A stretch of DNA of 64,000 nt from Polycyclovorans sp002706265 (GTDB lineage Bacteria > Pseudomonadota > Gammaproteobacteria > Nevskiales > Nevskiaceae). The position numbers and the translations under genes are program-made. This document shows, piece after piece, positions 32,549-41,802 of this stretch (its first letter is position 1; each line of letters begins with the position of its first letter). The stretch covers positions 1 to 64,000 of the forward strand of contig CAXBBM010000012.1 of the NCBI GenBank assembly GCA_963973915.1, in the 5' to 3' direction. Below the pieces are notes generated by a model. The model was not told the DNA's origin, did no database searches, and saw only the letters and a list, made by a program, of their open reading frames with translations.

Positions 32549-34303
32549 TCAGCCTGCGAGCAGGGTCTGGAAGGCACTGGCCACGCCCGCCAGTGACTCG
32601 CCGGCCACCAGGCCGGCGGCCACGGCAATCAGGTTGCGCAGCGCCCAGTGCGGCGCCAGGCGCTGCACGCCGGCGGCCAGCAGCGCGCCCAGGCAGAGCC
32701 CGAAGGCGATCCACGCCGGAATCACGAACGCCAGCCCCAGCGCCGCCGGGCTGGGTGCCCAGCGCGCCCGGTGGGGCGGCGCCCTGAATTGCCAGAAGGC
32801 CAGTGCCAGCCCGGCCAGTCCGCCGATCAGCGCGGCCGGCAGGCTCAGCGGCGGCAGGGCGCCCACCCCTGCGGCCATCACCTCGGCCACGGCCTTCCAG
32901 GTGGCGACCGCGGGGGCCGGCCACTCGGGCGTCAGCAGCATGGTCATCGGGTCGGGAATCAGCAGGCTGTAGCTGAGACTGCCGACGATCGAGCCCACCA
33001 GCACCCCCAGCAGTTGGGCGGCGAACAGCGGGGCGGGACGGGCGCCAAGCAGCGCGCCTGCCTTCAGGTCATTGAGCAGGTCGCCGGTCTGGCCCGCCGC
33101 GCCGCCGGTGACGTTGGCGCCCATCAGGTTGGCCGTGGCCGTGCCGGGTGCCATGGCGCCCACGCCCAGCTGGGCGATCTTGCCCAGCGCCCCGATGGGC
33201 GGAATGCCGGTTTCTCCGACCACGCGGGCGGCAACGATCGCCAGTCCCGCCGCCATGACCACGGCGGCCAGCGCGACGATCACTGCAATGTCGAACAGCG
33301 CCACCTGCAGACTCACGGTGAGGCAGACGGCCGCGACGCTGCCGGGCACGAACCAGCGCCACGGCAGGGGCAGCCCGGCACGCGGCGCCGCGTTGTCACT
33401 GGCTGCGGTGCGGCGACGCCCCAGCCACAGGCTTGCCAGCGCGCCGGTGGTCATCAGCGTCACGCCGGGCCAGATCAGCCAGCCCACCAGTTCGTTGAAC
33501 CACAGGCCATCGGCCGGGCCGGGGGTGACCAGCCCATTGGCCAGCAACCATGGCGCCAGCCCCAGCCAGGCGACCAGCGCGCCGAGCAACAGCGACAGGC
33601 CCGCACGCGGGCCGATGATGGCGCCGAAGCCGATCATCAGCAGCGAGCCATCCAGCCCGATGCCGAGCTGCTTGAAGCCCACGCTGGGCAGGGCGCCGCC
33701 GCCCAGTGACAGGCTCCCCGGCAGACTGGCGCGCAAGGGCGTGCCCACGGCATCCGACACCAGTTTCACCGTCGCCGAAACCGCGGCCGCCAGCCCCAGC
33801 CAGCGCAGACGGCTGTGCGCTTCGCGGCCGTCGCCGTGGATGCTCGACAGCGCTTCGGCCGCGGCCGTGCCCTCCGGGAAGGGCAGGTGTCCGCCGGCAA
33901 TGAAGCGCGCGTGCAGCAGCGCGGCAATCGCCACGCCGAGCACGCTCACCGAAAACACCCAGAGCATCAGCTGCACGCCTTGCGGCGCCGGCCCGCCCAG
34001 CAGGGTCAGGGCGGGAATGGGCGCCACCAGCCCACCCGAAATAATCGAGGCCGACGATGAGGCGGTGGTCTGGTTGATGAGGTTTTCCGGCAGACCCCAG
34101 TGGCGCGCGCCGGCCAGATTCTGCATCAGCCGCCAGAAGGCGATGCCCAGCAGCGCGCTGGCGATCGACATGTTGAATGACCAGCCAATCTTCAGGCCGC
34201 TGTAGATGTTGCAGGGTGTGAGCAGCGCCCCGAGCGCTGCGCCGGTGAGCAGGGCGCGCGCCGTGAGCGCGGGCTGGACGGCGGCGGCAGGCGTGGCCTT
34301 CAT
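32549..34303 (-). CDS. OPT-family oligopeptide/metal-chelate transporter
   Basis: 584 aa, about 15 hydrophobic segments. LLTPCNIYSGLKIGWSFNMSIAS is the OPT N-terminal signature region, followed by FPEGTAAAEAL and KLVSDAVGTPLR, and TANLMGANVTGGAAGQTGDLL near the middle. Takes up peptides or metal-chelate-type substrates by proton symport. The exported amidohydrolase downstream may act on a related compound. Starts at ATG 34303, divergent from the GbsR/MarR gene. Confidence 0.88.
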   Translation of the reverse strand: MKATPAAAVQPALTARALLTGAALGALLTPCNIYSGLKIGWSFNMSIASALLGIAFWRLMQNLAGARHWGLPENLINQTTASSSASIISGGLVAPIPALTLLGGPAPQGVQLMLWVFSVSVLGVAIAALLHARFIAGGHLPFPEGTAAAEALSSIHGDGREAHSRLRWLGLAAAVSATVKLVSDAVGTPLRASLPGSLSLGGGALPSVGFKQLGIGLDGSLLMIGFGAIIGPRAGLSLLLGALVAWLGLAPWLLANGLVTPGPADGLWFNELVGWLIWPGVTLMTTGALASLWLGRRRTAASDNAAPRAGLPLPWRWFVPGSVAAVCLTVSLQVALFDIAVIVALAAVVMAAGLAIVAARVVGETGIPPIGALGKIAQLGVGAMAPGTATANLMGANVTGGAAGQTGDLLNDLKAGALLGARPAPLFAAQLLGVLVGSIVGSLSYSLLIPDPMTMLLTPEWPAPAVATWKAVAEVMAAGVGALPPLSLPAALIGGLAGLALAFWQFRAPPHRARWAPSPAALGLAFVIPAWIAFGLCLGALLAAGVQRLAPHWALRNLIAVAAGLVAGESLAGVASAFQTLLAG

Positions 34304-34456
34304 GGCCTGAGTCTAGCCCGCATGCTTTGCCGGGCGCCTGCACGCGCTGGGCCGACCCCGGCGGTGGCGCAGGGTTCATCGACCCGCGCAGTGGGGTCGT
34401 GGGCGCCCGCGCGTTTCAAAGGGGCGCTTGCTGCGGACCGTCATTCGGGTTAGCGT

Positions 34457-34476
34457 GTTTCAGTATTTTCTGAAAC
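34457..34476. promoter_or_regulatory. Inverted-repeat operator in front of the GbsR/MarR-cioAB operon
   Basis: GTTTCAG (34457-34463), 6-bp TATTTT spacer, CTGAAAC (34470-34476): a perfect 7-bp inverted repeat, 7 bases before the ATG at 34484. Position over the ribosome-binding region, next to a MarR-fold regulator, points to autoregulation; the protein-DNA pairing is inferred. Confidence 0.7.
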
Positions 34477-34483
34477 AACAGAC

Positions 34484-35086
34484 ATGACCGAACTCACACA
34501 GCGTTTCGTGTTGCACTTTGGCGAGATGGGCTCGCGCTGGGGCATCAACCGTACGGTGGGTCAGATGTATGCCTATCTGGTGGCCAGCCCGTCGCCCCGC
34601 TGCGCGGAGGAAATCGCCGCCGCCTTGCAGGTGTCACGCTCCAACGTCAGCATGGGCCTGAAGGAGTTGGACAGCTGGCAATTGCTCAAGCGCAATCATG
34701 TGCCCGGTGACCGGCGTGAGTTCTTCACCGCCCACGGCGATGCCTGGGACATCTTCAAGCGGCTGGCCGAACAACGGCTGGCGCGCGAAATCGCCCCGAC
34801 CCTGAGCATGCTGCGCGAGGCGCTGATGGAACCGGCGGCCGAAGACGACGTGTATCTGCGGCGGCGCATGCGCGACATGCACGACCTGATCGAACGCCTG
34901 ACGGGCTGGTTTGCCGACGTGCAGCGGCTGGAACGCAGCACCCTCGACCGCCTGCTGACGCTGGGCAGTGGCGTGGTCAAACTGCTGGAGCACACCGGTC
35001 GTTTCAGCACGACCCCGACCGCCAAGCCGCGCCTCGAACCGGCGCTGGGTGGCACGCAGATTCTGGAGCGTCACGATGGACATTGA
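34484..35086 (+). CDS. GbsR/MarR-family transcriptional regulator
   Basis: 200 aa. Winged helix within about 35-75: CAEEIAAALQVSRSNVSMGL is the helix-turn-helix and KRNHVPGDRREFF the wing. The GbsR-type N-terminus (FGEMGSRWGINRTVGQMYAYL) is present, followed by a long C-terminal helical part. Its 3' end overlaps the start of cioA by 11 bp, so it is the first gene of a regulator-oxidase operon. It probably controls cioAB through the inverted repeat at 34457-34476. Confidence 0.88.
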   Translation: MTELTQRFVLHFGEMGSRWGINRTVGQMYAYLVASPSPRCAEEIAAALQVSRSNVSMGLKELDSWQLLKRNHVPGDRREFFTAHGDAWDIFKRLAEQRLAREIAPTLSMLREALMEPAAEDDVYLRRRMRDMHDLIERLTGWFADVQRLERSTLDRLLTLGSGVVKLLEHTGRFSTTPTAKPRLEPALGGTQILERHDGH

Positions 35087-36431
35087 AGCCCTGCTGCTCG
35101 CCCGCATCCAGTTCGCGGCCAACATCACGTTTCACATTCTGTTTCCGAGCATCACCATTGCGCTGGGCTGGCTGCTGCTGTTCTTCAAGCTGCGCCACAA
35201 CGCCACCGGCGATGCCCGCTGGAAGCGGCTCTACGGCTTCTGGGTGAAGGTGTTTGCCCTGTCGTTCGCGATGGGTGTGGTCAGCGGCATCGTCATGAGC
35301 TTCCAGTTCGGCACCAACTGGCCGGGCTTCATGGAAAAGGTGGGCAACATTGCCGGGCCGCTGCTGGCCTACGAGGTGCTGACGGCGTTCTTCATGGAGG
35401 CCACCTTCCTCGGCATCATGCTCTACGGTCAGGGGCGGGTGTCCAACCGCATCCACACGCTGGCGACCCTGCTGGTGTGCGTGGGCACGTCGTTGTCGGC
35501 GTTCTGGATCATCGCGCTCAATTCGTGGATGCACACGCCCGCCGGCTTCGAGATGCGTGAGGGCGTGGCCCACGCCGTGGACTGGTGGGCGATTGTCTTC
35601 AACCCGTCCATGCCCTACCGGCTGGTGCACATGATGCTCGCCTCGGGCCTGACCATCTCGTTTCTGGTGGCCGGGCTGTCGGCGTTTCGCCTGCTGCGCG
35701 GGTCCACGGCCGATGACGCACGGCTGGGGCTGAAGGTGGGCGTGACGCTGGCGGCGGTGCTGATTCCGGTGCAGATTCTGGTGGGCGACCTGCACGGGCT
35801 CAACACCCTCAAGCATCAGCCGGCCAAGATCGCGGCCATGGAGGGGCTGTGGGAAACCACCGAAGGGGCGCCCCTGCTGCTGTTCGCGCTGCCCGACGAA
35901 ACCACCCGCAGCAACCGTTTCGAGCTGGCCGTGCCCAACATGGCGTCACTGATTCTGACCCACGACCTGAACGGTGAAGTGAAAGGGCTGAACGCCTTCG
36001 AGGGCGAGCACCCGCGGGTTGCGCCGATGTTCTGGAGCTTTCGCATCATGGTCGGCATGGGCATGTTGATGCTTGCAGCCAGTTGGCTGTCGGCGGCCCT
36101 GCTGTGGCGGCGCGGCACGCTGCCGCCGCTGTTGCTGCGGGGCCTGGTGGCCATGAGTCTGTGCGGCTGGGTGGCCATTGTCGCCGGCTGGTACACCACC
36201 GAAATGGGCCGACAGCCGTGGCTGGTCTATGGCGTGCTGCGCACCGCCGACGCGGCGGCGGCCAACGTCGGGGCCGGGCTGATCTGGACCTCGCTGGCGG
36301 TTTATCTGGCCCTGTACGCGGCCCTGACCGTGGCCTACGTGCTGGTGCTGTTTCACATGGCCTACAAGCAGGATGCCAACGGGCCGCAGGCCAGCCCGCT
36401 GGCCAACACCCTCAAGGAGCAAGCCGAATGA
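35076..36431 (+). CDS. cioA: Cytochrome bd-type (cyanide-insensitive) quinol oxidase subunit I
   Basis: 451 aa. ARIQFAANITFHILFPSITI carries the heme-b595 His, and GRQPW (EMGRQPWLVYGVL) is the strictly conserved CydA motif; the Q loop is short as in CIO-type enzymes, and the total length is slightly below the usual 460-530. Catalyses quinol oxidation with reduction of oxygen to water in the inner membrane. ATG at 35076 is inside the regulator's last codons; the stop overlaps cioB by ATGA. Confidence 0.92.
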   Translation: MDIEALLLARIQFAANITFHILFPSITIALGWLLLFFKLRHNATGDARWKRLYGFWVKVFALSFAMGVVSGIVMSFQFGTNWPGFMEKVGNIAGPLLAYEVLTAFFMEATFLGIMLYGQGRVSNRIHTLATLLVCVGTSLSAFWIIALNSWMHTPAGFEMREGVAHAVDWWAIVFNPSMPYRLVHMMLASGLTISFLVAGLSAFRLLRGSTADDARLGLKVGVTLAAVLIPVQILVGDLHGLNTLKHQPAKIAAMEGLWETTEGAPLLLFALPDETTRSNRFELAVPNMASLILTHDLNGEVKGLNAFEGEHPRVAPMFWSFRIMVGMGMLMLAASWLSAALLWRRGTLPPLLLRGLVAMSLCGWVAIVAGWYTTEMGRQPWLVYGVLRTADAAAANVGAGLIWTSLAVYLALYAALTVAYVLVLFHMAYKQDANGPQASPLANTLKEQAE

Positions 36432-37480
36432 TTCCCACCGACCTGGTTGGCGGCGCCTTCTGGCTGCCGTTGGCGTTCGTGATCATGATGGGCTTGGCCA
36501 TGCTGCTCTACGTGGTGCTGGACGGCTACGACCTGGGCGTGGGCATGCTGCTGCCGGGCGCCACGTCAGAGGCCGAGCGCGACACCATGATCTCGGCCAT
36601 CGGCCCGTTCTGGGATGCCAACGAAACCTGGCTGGTGTTGGGCGTTGGCATTCTGCTGGTCGCCTTTCCGCTGGCGCACGGCATCATCCTCACCAACCTG
36701 TATCTGCCCGTCACCCTGATGCTGGCCGGGCTGATCTTGCGTGGGGTGGCTTTCGACTTCAGGGTCAAGGCGCGGGTGCGCCACAAGCACCGCTGGGACA
36801 AGGCGTTCTTTTGCGGCAGCACGCTGGCGGCATTCTCGCAGGGGCTGATGCTGGGCCAACTGGTCAGCGGCTTTGGTGATGACCTGCTCAGCTGGGTGTT
36901 CTCCGCCGGCATCGGCCTCGGCGTGGTGGGCGGTTACTGCCTGCTGGGCGCCGGCTGGCTGATCCTGAAAACCGAGGGTCGCCTGCAGCGCGCCGCCGTG
37001 GGCTGGGCGCGCGGCGCTCTGGTGGTCAGCGCCTTCGGCATCGCGGCGGTGTCGGTGGCGACGCCGTTCATGAGCACCGTCATCTTCAAAAAATGGTTCT
37101 CGGTTGAAACCTTCTTCGCGCTGATGCCGATTCCGCTGATGAGCGTGGCGGTGGTGGCCCTGCTGTTCCTGTTTCTCACCCGGCTGGGGCAGGACATGGA
37201 CGGCAGTCACCTGCGCGGCATCGACCGCTGGGTCTGGGCCCCGTTCGCCGGTTCCGTCGTTCTGTTCGTGCTGGCCTTCATGGGGCTGGCCTACAGCCTG
37301 TTTCCGTATCTGGTGCTCGACCACGTGACCATCTGGGAAGCGGCCAGCGCGCCCGAATCGCTGGCGGTGATTTTCGGTGGCGCGATCATCGTGGTGCCCA
37401 CCATCCTCTGCTACACGGTGTTTTTGTACCGGGTGTTTGGCGGCAAGGCCCAGCCCCTGCGCTACGAGCAGGAAGACTAA
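36428..37480 (+). CDS. cioB: Cytochrome bd-type quinol oxidase subunit II
   Basis: 350 aa, about eight membrane helices. LYVVLDGYDLGVGMLLPG is the CydB signature, WDANETWLVLGVGILLVAFP the conserved E/W helix and RGVAFDFRVKARVRHKHRWD the following loop. Starts at 36428 overlapping cioA (ATGA), so the two subunits are translationally coupled. No cydX-type small gene is seen downstream: the stop is 7 bp from the opposite-strand gene's stop. Confidence 0.92.
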   Translation: MIPTDLVGGAFWLPLAFVIMMGLAMLLYVVLDGYDLGVGMLLPGATSEAERDTMISAIGPFWDANETWLVLGVGILLVAFPLAHGIILTNLYLPVTLMLAGLILRGVAFDFRVKARVRHKHRWDKAFFCGSTLAAFSQGLMLGQLVSGFGDDLLSWVFSAGIGLGVVGGYCLLGAGWLILKTEGRLQRAAVGWARGALVVSAFGIAAVSVATPFMSTVIFKKWFSVETFFALMPIPLMSVAVVALLFLFLTRLGQDMDGSHLRGIDRWVWAPFAGSVVLFVLAFMGLAYSLFPYLVLDHVTIWEAASAPESLAVIFGGAIIVVPTILCYTVFLYRVFGGKAQPLRYEQED

Positions 37481-37487
37481 GGCCAGA

Positions 37488-37871
37488 TCAGGCGACGTCG
37501 GGCCGCGGGTCGGTGTGGCGCCGCATCGGCAACTCGGCCGTGGAACGGCCGCCGGGCAGGGCCTGCCGCAGGCCTTCCCACCAGAGGCGCACGGCCGCCC
37601 GGTTGACGGCCAGTTGCTGCTGGCGCCGCCGGTCGCCACTGGGCGTCAGTTCCAGCTTCGGCCCATCGTCGTCATTCTCGTCATCGACCCAGCGCAGCGC
37701 GCCGCAGCGCACCAGCGCGCGTACGCCCAGATCGAGATCGGTCGCGCGTAGGTGGGTCGCTGGCCATTGCGCTTCAAGGTCTGCCGGGTCAAGCCGCCCG
37801 CCCGCCCTGATACGAAAGTGGCTGAAGAGGCCCAGCAGCACCGATTCCACCGTTTTTGGGGTCACTTTCAT
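37488..37871 (-). CDS. Hypothetical protein
   Basis: 127 aa, no recognised family. MKVTPKTVESVLLGLFSHFR start, a helix with PADLEAQWP and TDLDLGVRALVRCGALRWVD in the middle that could be a winged-helix-like unit, then an acidic loop and basic C-terminus. GC-rich third positions support coding. ATG at 37871. Convergent with cioB; 135 bp after fbp. Confidence 0.6.
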   Translation of the reverse strand: MKVTPKTVESVLLGLFSHFRIRAGGRLDPADLEAQWPATHLRATDLDLGVRALVRCGALRWVDDENDDDGPKLELTPSGDRRRQQQLAVNRAAVRLWWEGLRQALPGGRSTAELPMRRHTDPRPDVA

Positions 37872-38006
37872 GTTGGGCTCCTCAGCTGCGTTCGCGACGA
37901 TTCCGCGCAGCGTAAGGCAGGCCCAAAGGGGGGGCTCTGGTGTGAATGCCCCAAAACGGCGCGCGCGCCGACCAGCGGTCACGCTGGCCCCGCGAGCGGT
38001 GCGGCC

Positions 38007-39017
38007 TCAGTTGATGTGATAGCCGACCAGGCGCTCGACCTCTTCACGCGAACCCATGATGACCGGCACGCGCTGATGCAGTTTTTCGGGCACAAGGTCG
38101 AGAATGCGGCTGCGGCCGGTGCTGGCGGCACCGCCGGCCTGCTCGACGATCAGGCTCATCGGATTGGCCTCGTACATCAGACGCAGCTTGCCGCCCTGCT
38201 TGTGGGTTTTCGCGTCGATCGGATACATGAACACGCCGCCGCGGGTGATGATGCGGTGCACGTCGGCGACCATCGAGGCCACCCAGCGCATGTTGAAATC
38301 GGCCCCGCGTGGGCCGTCCTTGCCGGCCAGGCATTCATCGATGTAGCGCTTGACCGGCGCTTCCCAGTGGCGCGCGTTGGAGGTGTTGATGGAGAACTCG
38401 CGCGTGTGCACGGGAATCTTCACGTCGCGCTGGGTGAGCACGAAGCTGCCCTGTTCACGGTCCAGGGTAAACACGTGTACGCCGTACCCCAGCGTCAGCA
38501 CCAGCAGGGTGGACGGGCCATAGACGGTGTACCCGGCCGCCACCTGAGCGGTGCCCGGTTGCAGGAAGGCCTCATCGGTAGACGGATCAACGCCTTCGGG
38601 CGCCCGCAACACCGAAAAGATGGTCCCGACCGAAATGTTCACGTCGATGTTGGACGAGCCGTCCAGTGGGTCGAACAGCAACAGATAGCCGCCCTGCGGG
38701 TACTCGCCGGGAATGCAGCTGGGGTGGTCCATTTCTTCAGACGCCATGCCGGCCAGATGCCCGCCCCATTCATTGGCTTGCAACAGAATCTCGTTCGACA
38801 GCACATCGAGCTTTTTCTGCGCCTCGCCCTGGATGTTGCCGGTGCCGGCATCGCCCAGTACGCCGCCCAGTGCGCCTTTGCTGACGGCGATGGAGATGCG
38901 CTTGCAGGCGCGGGCCACCACTTCGAGCAGCAGTCGCAATTCGGCATTGAGCGTGCCGTGCGCGCGTTGCTCCTCGATCAGGAATTGGGTCAGCGAAACG
39001 GGATTGTTGTGGGTCAT
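38007..39017 (-). CDS. fbp: Fructose-1,6-bisphosphatase, class I
   Basis: 336 aa. Gluconeogenic hydrolysis of fructose-1,6-bisphosphate. The metal-binding motif LLFDPLDGSSNIDVN, GGVFMYPID and the end KLRLMYEANPMSLIVEQAGG are those of class I FBPase. Full length for the family. Starts one base from the stop of mscL, so probably co-transcribed with it and the SDR gene. Confidence 0.96.
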   Translation of the reverse strand: MTHNNPVSLTQFLIEEQRAHGTLNAELRLLLEVVARACKRISIAVSKGALGGVLGDAGTGNIQGEAQKKLDVLSNEILLQANEWGGHLAGMASEEMDHPSCIPGEYPQGGYLLLFDPLDGSSNIDVNISVGTIFSVLRAPEGVDPSTDEAFLQPGTAQVAAGYTVYGPSTLLVLTLGYGVHVFTLDREQGSFVLTQRDVKIPVHTREFSINTSNARHWEAPVKRYIDECLAGKDGPRGADFNMRWVASMVADVHRIITRGGVFMYPIDAKTHKQGGKLRLMYEANPMSLIVEQAGGAASTGRSRILDLVPEKLHQRVPVIMGSREEVERLVGYHIN

Positions 39018-39018
39018 G

Positions 39019-39423
39019 TCAGGGTTTTTTCAGCAGGTCGCGGATTTCGGTGAGCAGCTTTTCTTCAGCGCTGGGCGCGGGCGGGGCCGGCGGTGGCGCC
39101 GGGGCGGCCTCTTCCTTGGCCTTGAGGCGGTTGTACAGCTTGATGAACATGAAGACGGCGAAGGCGACGATGATGAAGTCGACGATCGTCTGAATCAGCT
39201 TGCCGTAGCCGATGGTGACGGCGGGCGCGTCGGCGGTAGCGGCCTTGAGCACGATCACCAGGTCGGCAAAATCAACCCCGCCGACCAGCATGCCGACCAC
39301 CGGCATGACCACGTCGGCCACCAGCGACGATACGATTTTGCCGAATGCGGCGCCGATCACCACCGCCACCGCAAGGTCGATGACGTTGCCGCGCAGCGCG
39401 AACTTCTTGAATTCTGACAGCAT
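39019..39423 (-). CDS. mscL: Large-conductance mechanosensitive channel
   Basis: 134 aa. FKKFALRGNVIDLAVAVVIG is the MscL N-terminal amphipathic helix and first membrane helix; DFIIVAFAVFMFIKLYNRLK is the second. C-terminal Pro-Ala spacer and helix SAEEKLLTEIRDLLKK. Opens under membrane tension as a pentamer. ATG at 39423. Followed by fbp after 1 bp, preceded by the SDR gene with a 34-bp gap. Confidence 0.95.
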   Translation of the reverse strand: MLSEFKKFALRGNVIDLAVAVVIGAAFGKIVSSLVADVVMPVVGMLVGGVDFADLVIVLKAATADAPAVTIGYGKLIQTIVDFIIVAFAVFMFIKLYNRLKAKEEAAPAPPPAPPAPSAEEKLLTEIRDLLKKP

Positions 39424-39457
39424 GGGAACGACCTCAGGGTCTGAAGGTGAGCGGAGT

Positions 39458-40315
39458 TTACGGCGCTTCGGCCAAGGCTTGCGACAGGTCGGTGTAGCGG
39501 GGTGTGAACCCCAGCACATCGCGCATGCGGGTCACCTGCAGTCGCTTGGCGCCCTCGATGAACGACCACTGCGCGGGGGTGAACACCTTTCGCGCCTCGG
39601 CGTACGAGATGGCCGGCGGCCGGGGGATTCCAAAATGATCGGCAATGCGAAAGAAGTAGTCCGTCATGGTCGTGGGATGCCCATCGCCCACGTGGTAGAC
39701 CTGCCCGGCAACGCCGCGCTCGGCGGCGCGCAGGGCCACCGCCGCAAGGTCTTCGGCGTGGATGCGATTGGACGGCGGCGCCTCGGCAGGATCGATCACC
39801 GGCGTACCGGCGCGCAGCCGGGCCAGCGGCCAGCGGCCGGGCCCGTAAATGCCGGGAATGCGCAGCACCACCGCATCCAGGCCCGCCGCACGCAGCGCGG
39901 TTTCGGCATCCAGCCGCCGCCGGCCACGGTCGTGCAGGGGCTCAGTGGGCTCGTCCTCGTCAATCCAGCGGCCGCCGCAATCGCCATAGACCCCGGTCGT
40001 GGAGCCGTAGACGACGCGGCGCCCGGCCAGCTGCGGCAGATACCGGCGCACGCGCGTGTCGACCACGCCCGCACGCGGTGGCGGCGCGCACCAGAACACG
40101 GTGGCAGCGGCTGGCAGCGCGCTGGCGATCTCGGCGTCCAGATCGAGGCGATGCGGCGTCACGCCCGCCTCGCGCAGCTGGATGGCCGCCGCGTCGCGAC
40201 GGACGATGCCGGTCACGGTGGCGCCCGCGTTCTGCAACTGCCGGGCAATGCGCAGCCCCACATCGCCGCAGCCGACGATCAGGGCCGTGTGTTGAGATAA
40301 GGCAAGGGTGTTCAT
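39458..40315 (-). CDS. NAD(P)-dependent epimerase/SDR-fold protein (YeeZ-like)
   Basis: 285 aa. Rossmann start ALIVGCGDVGLRIARQL with GxGxxG-type glycines, STTGVYGDCGG (the SDR Tyr-containing segment with YGD), NRIHAEDLAAVALRAAE and the C-terminal GQVYHVGDGHPTTMTDYF. Fits the atypical extended SDR group near YeeZ. Cytoplasmic; substrate unknown. ATG at 40315. Probably co-transcribed with mscL-fbp. Confidence 0.85.
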   Translation of the reverse strand: MNTLALSQHTALIVGCGDVGLRIARQLQNAGATVTGIVRRDAAAIQLREAGVTPHRLDLDAEIASALPAAATVFWCAPPPRAGVVDTRVRRYLPQLAGRRVVYGSTTGVYGDCGGRWIDEDEPTEPLHDRGRRRLDAETALRAAGLDAVVLRIPGIYGPGRWPLARLRAGTPVIDPAEAPPSNRIHAEDLAAVALRAAERGVAGQVYHVGDGHPTTMTDYFFRIADHFGIPRPPAISYAEARKVFTPAQWSFIEGAKRLQVTRMRDVLGFTPRYTDLSQALAEAP

Positions 40316-40407
40316 TGTCGTATTGTCGCGCCCCAGCGAACCCTTGCGCTGACCGAGGGGTCGTAGCCCAACCGCATCCCCATTGCTTGCCAACCGGAGC
40401 CCCCACC

Positions 40408-41298
40408 ATGACCGACCCCAACGCCTACGTGCCCCCCAAGATCTGGACCTGGGAACAGGGCAACGGCGGGCAGTTTGCCAACATCAACCGCCCCGTCGCC
40501 GGCCCCACGCATGACAAGGCCCTGCCGGTGGGCAAGCATCCGCTGCAGCTGTATTCACTGGCCACCCCCAATGGGGTGAAGGTGACGGTGATGCTTGAAG
40601 AACTGCTGGCGCTGGGCCGCGAGGGCGCGGAGTACGACGCCTGGTTGATCAAGATCAACGAAGGTGAGCAGTTTTCCAGCGGCTATGTGCAGATCAATCC
40701 CAATTCGAAGATTCCGGTGATGGTCGATCACGGCACGTCGCCGTCACCGACGCGGGTGTTCGAATCGGGCGCCATCCTGCTTTATCTTGCCGAGAAATTC
40801 GGCGCCTTCTTGCCCAAGGACCCGGCCGGCCGTACCGAGGCGCTGAACTGGCTGTTCTGGCAAATGGGCGCGGCGCCCTATCTGGGCGGCGGATTCGGCC
40901 ACTTCTACGCCTACGCGCCGAGCAAGATGGAATACCCCATCAACCGCTTCACGATGGAGGTCAAGCGCCAGCTCGACGTGCTCGACCGTCACCTGGCCGA
41001 GCACGAATGGCTGGCCGGCAAGGACTACTCGATCGCCGACATGGCGGTGTGGGCGTGGTACGGCGCGCTGGTGCTGGGCAAGCTTTACGACGCCGGAGAA
41101 TTTCTGCAGGTGCAGACCTACACCCAAGTGTTGCGCTGGGCCCGGCAGATCGCCGACCGGCCCGCAGTGAAGCGCGGCCTCATGGTCAATCGGGCCTGGG
41201 GCGAGCCCTCCGGCCAACTGCTGGAACGCCACGACGCCAGCGATTTCGACCTGCGCACCCAGGACAAGCTGCTCGCGTCCACGCCCGCGTCTTCTTAG
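40408..41298 (+). CDS. yghU: YghU-type glutathione S-transferase (disulfide-bond oxidoreductase)
   Basis: 296 aa. The unusual YghU N-terminus is present (VPPKIWTWEQGNGGQFANIN), then the thioredoxin-like domain (LYSLATPNGVKVTVMLEELL), the GSH-site NPNSKIPVMVD, VFESGAILLYLAEKFGAFLP, and the alpha domain with GGGFGHFYAYAPSKMEYPIN. Reduces 2-hydroxyethyl disulfide and peroxides using two GSH in E. coli. ATG at 40408, 5 bases after a GGAGC-like SD. Divergent from the SDR gene. Confidence 0.96.
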   Translation: MTDPNAYVPPKIWTWEQGNGGQFANINRPVAGPTHDKALPVGKHPLQLYSLATPNGVKVTVMLEELLALGREGAEYDAWLIKINEGEQFSSGYVQINPNSKIPVMVDHGTSPSPTRVFESGAILLYLAEKFGAFLPKDPAGRTEALNWLFWQMGAAPYLGGGFGHFYAYAPSKMEYPINRFTMEVKRQLDVLDRHLAEHEWLAGKDYSIADMAVWAWYGALVLGKLYDAGEFLQVQTYTQVLRWARQIADRPAVKRGLMVNRAWGEPSGQLLERHDASDFDLRTQDKLLASTPASS

Positions 41299-41354
41299 CG
41301 GGCCAGGGGCCGCCGCTCCTGCGTCGCCCCGACTCGGTGCCTGCGGCGCGGGGC

Positions 41355-41699
41355 TCAGGGCAGCGTGCCGGTGTCGGCCTGCTCGGTCTCGGCCGCCGGC
41401 TGCACCACCCACTCCGGCGCTTCGAACTCGCCGATCAGGGTGATCTCACAGGTCTTGGCATGCTTGGCCAGAATGGCGCGCACCGTGGCATCGCGGTCGT
41501 CATCCTTGGCGTCGCGGTCGGCCTTGGAGCGCCAGTGGGCAATGGCCAGCAGGGTGTCGTCGCTGCCGATCTTGCGGTGCAGTTCGGTGCCCAGAGCGCC
41601 GGGGGTCTGCTGAATGATGCGGCTGGCCTCGATCCAGCCGGCGGCGTACTCGTCGACGGTGTAGGGCGGAATCACGCGGACTTGAAAGATGTATTTCAT
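41355..41699 (-). CDS. Small ABM-like monooxygenase-fold protein
   Basis: 114 aa. MKYIFQVRVIPPYTVDEYAAGW and LLAIAHWRSKADRDA, with GAEFEAPE-like end IGEFEAPEWVV, follow the antibiotic-biosynthesis-monooxygenase (ferredoxin-like dimer) pattern: strand, helix with W, strand, W-S-K-x-A. Possibly a small quinone/phenol oxidase; no catalytic claim can be made. ATG at 41699. Convergent with yghU. Confidence 0.65.
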   Translation of the reverse strand: MKYIFQVRVIPPYTVDEYAAGWIEASRIIQQTPGALGTELHRKIGSDDTLLAIAHWRSKADRDAKDDDRDATVRAILAKHAKTCEITLIGEFEAPEWVVQPAAETEQADTGTLP

Positions 41700-41802
41700 C
41701 TCGTCGGGGCTCCTTGGATGTGGGCACCGCCCCAGCATGCCCGACTTGGCACCAACCGGCAGGCGGCTATGCTGAGGCGCCCGATCATCCGGAGCGCCGT
41801 AC

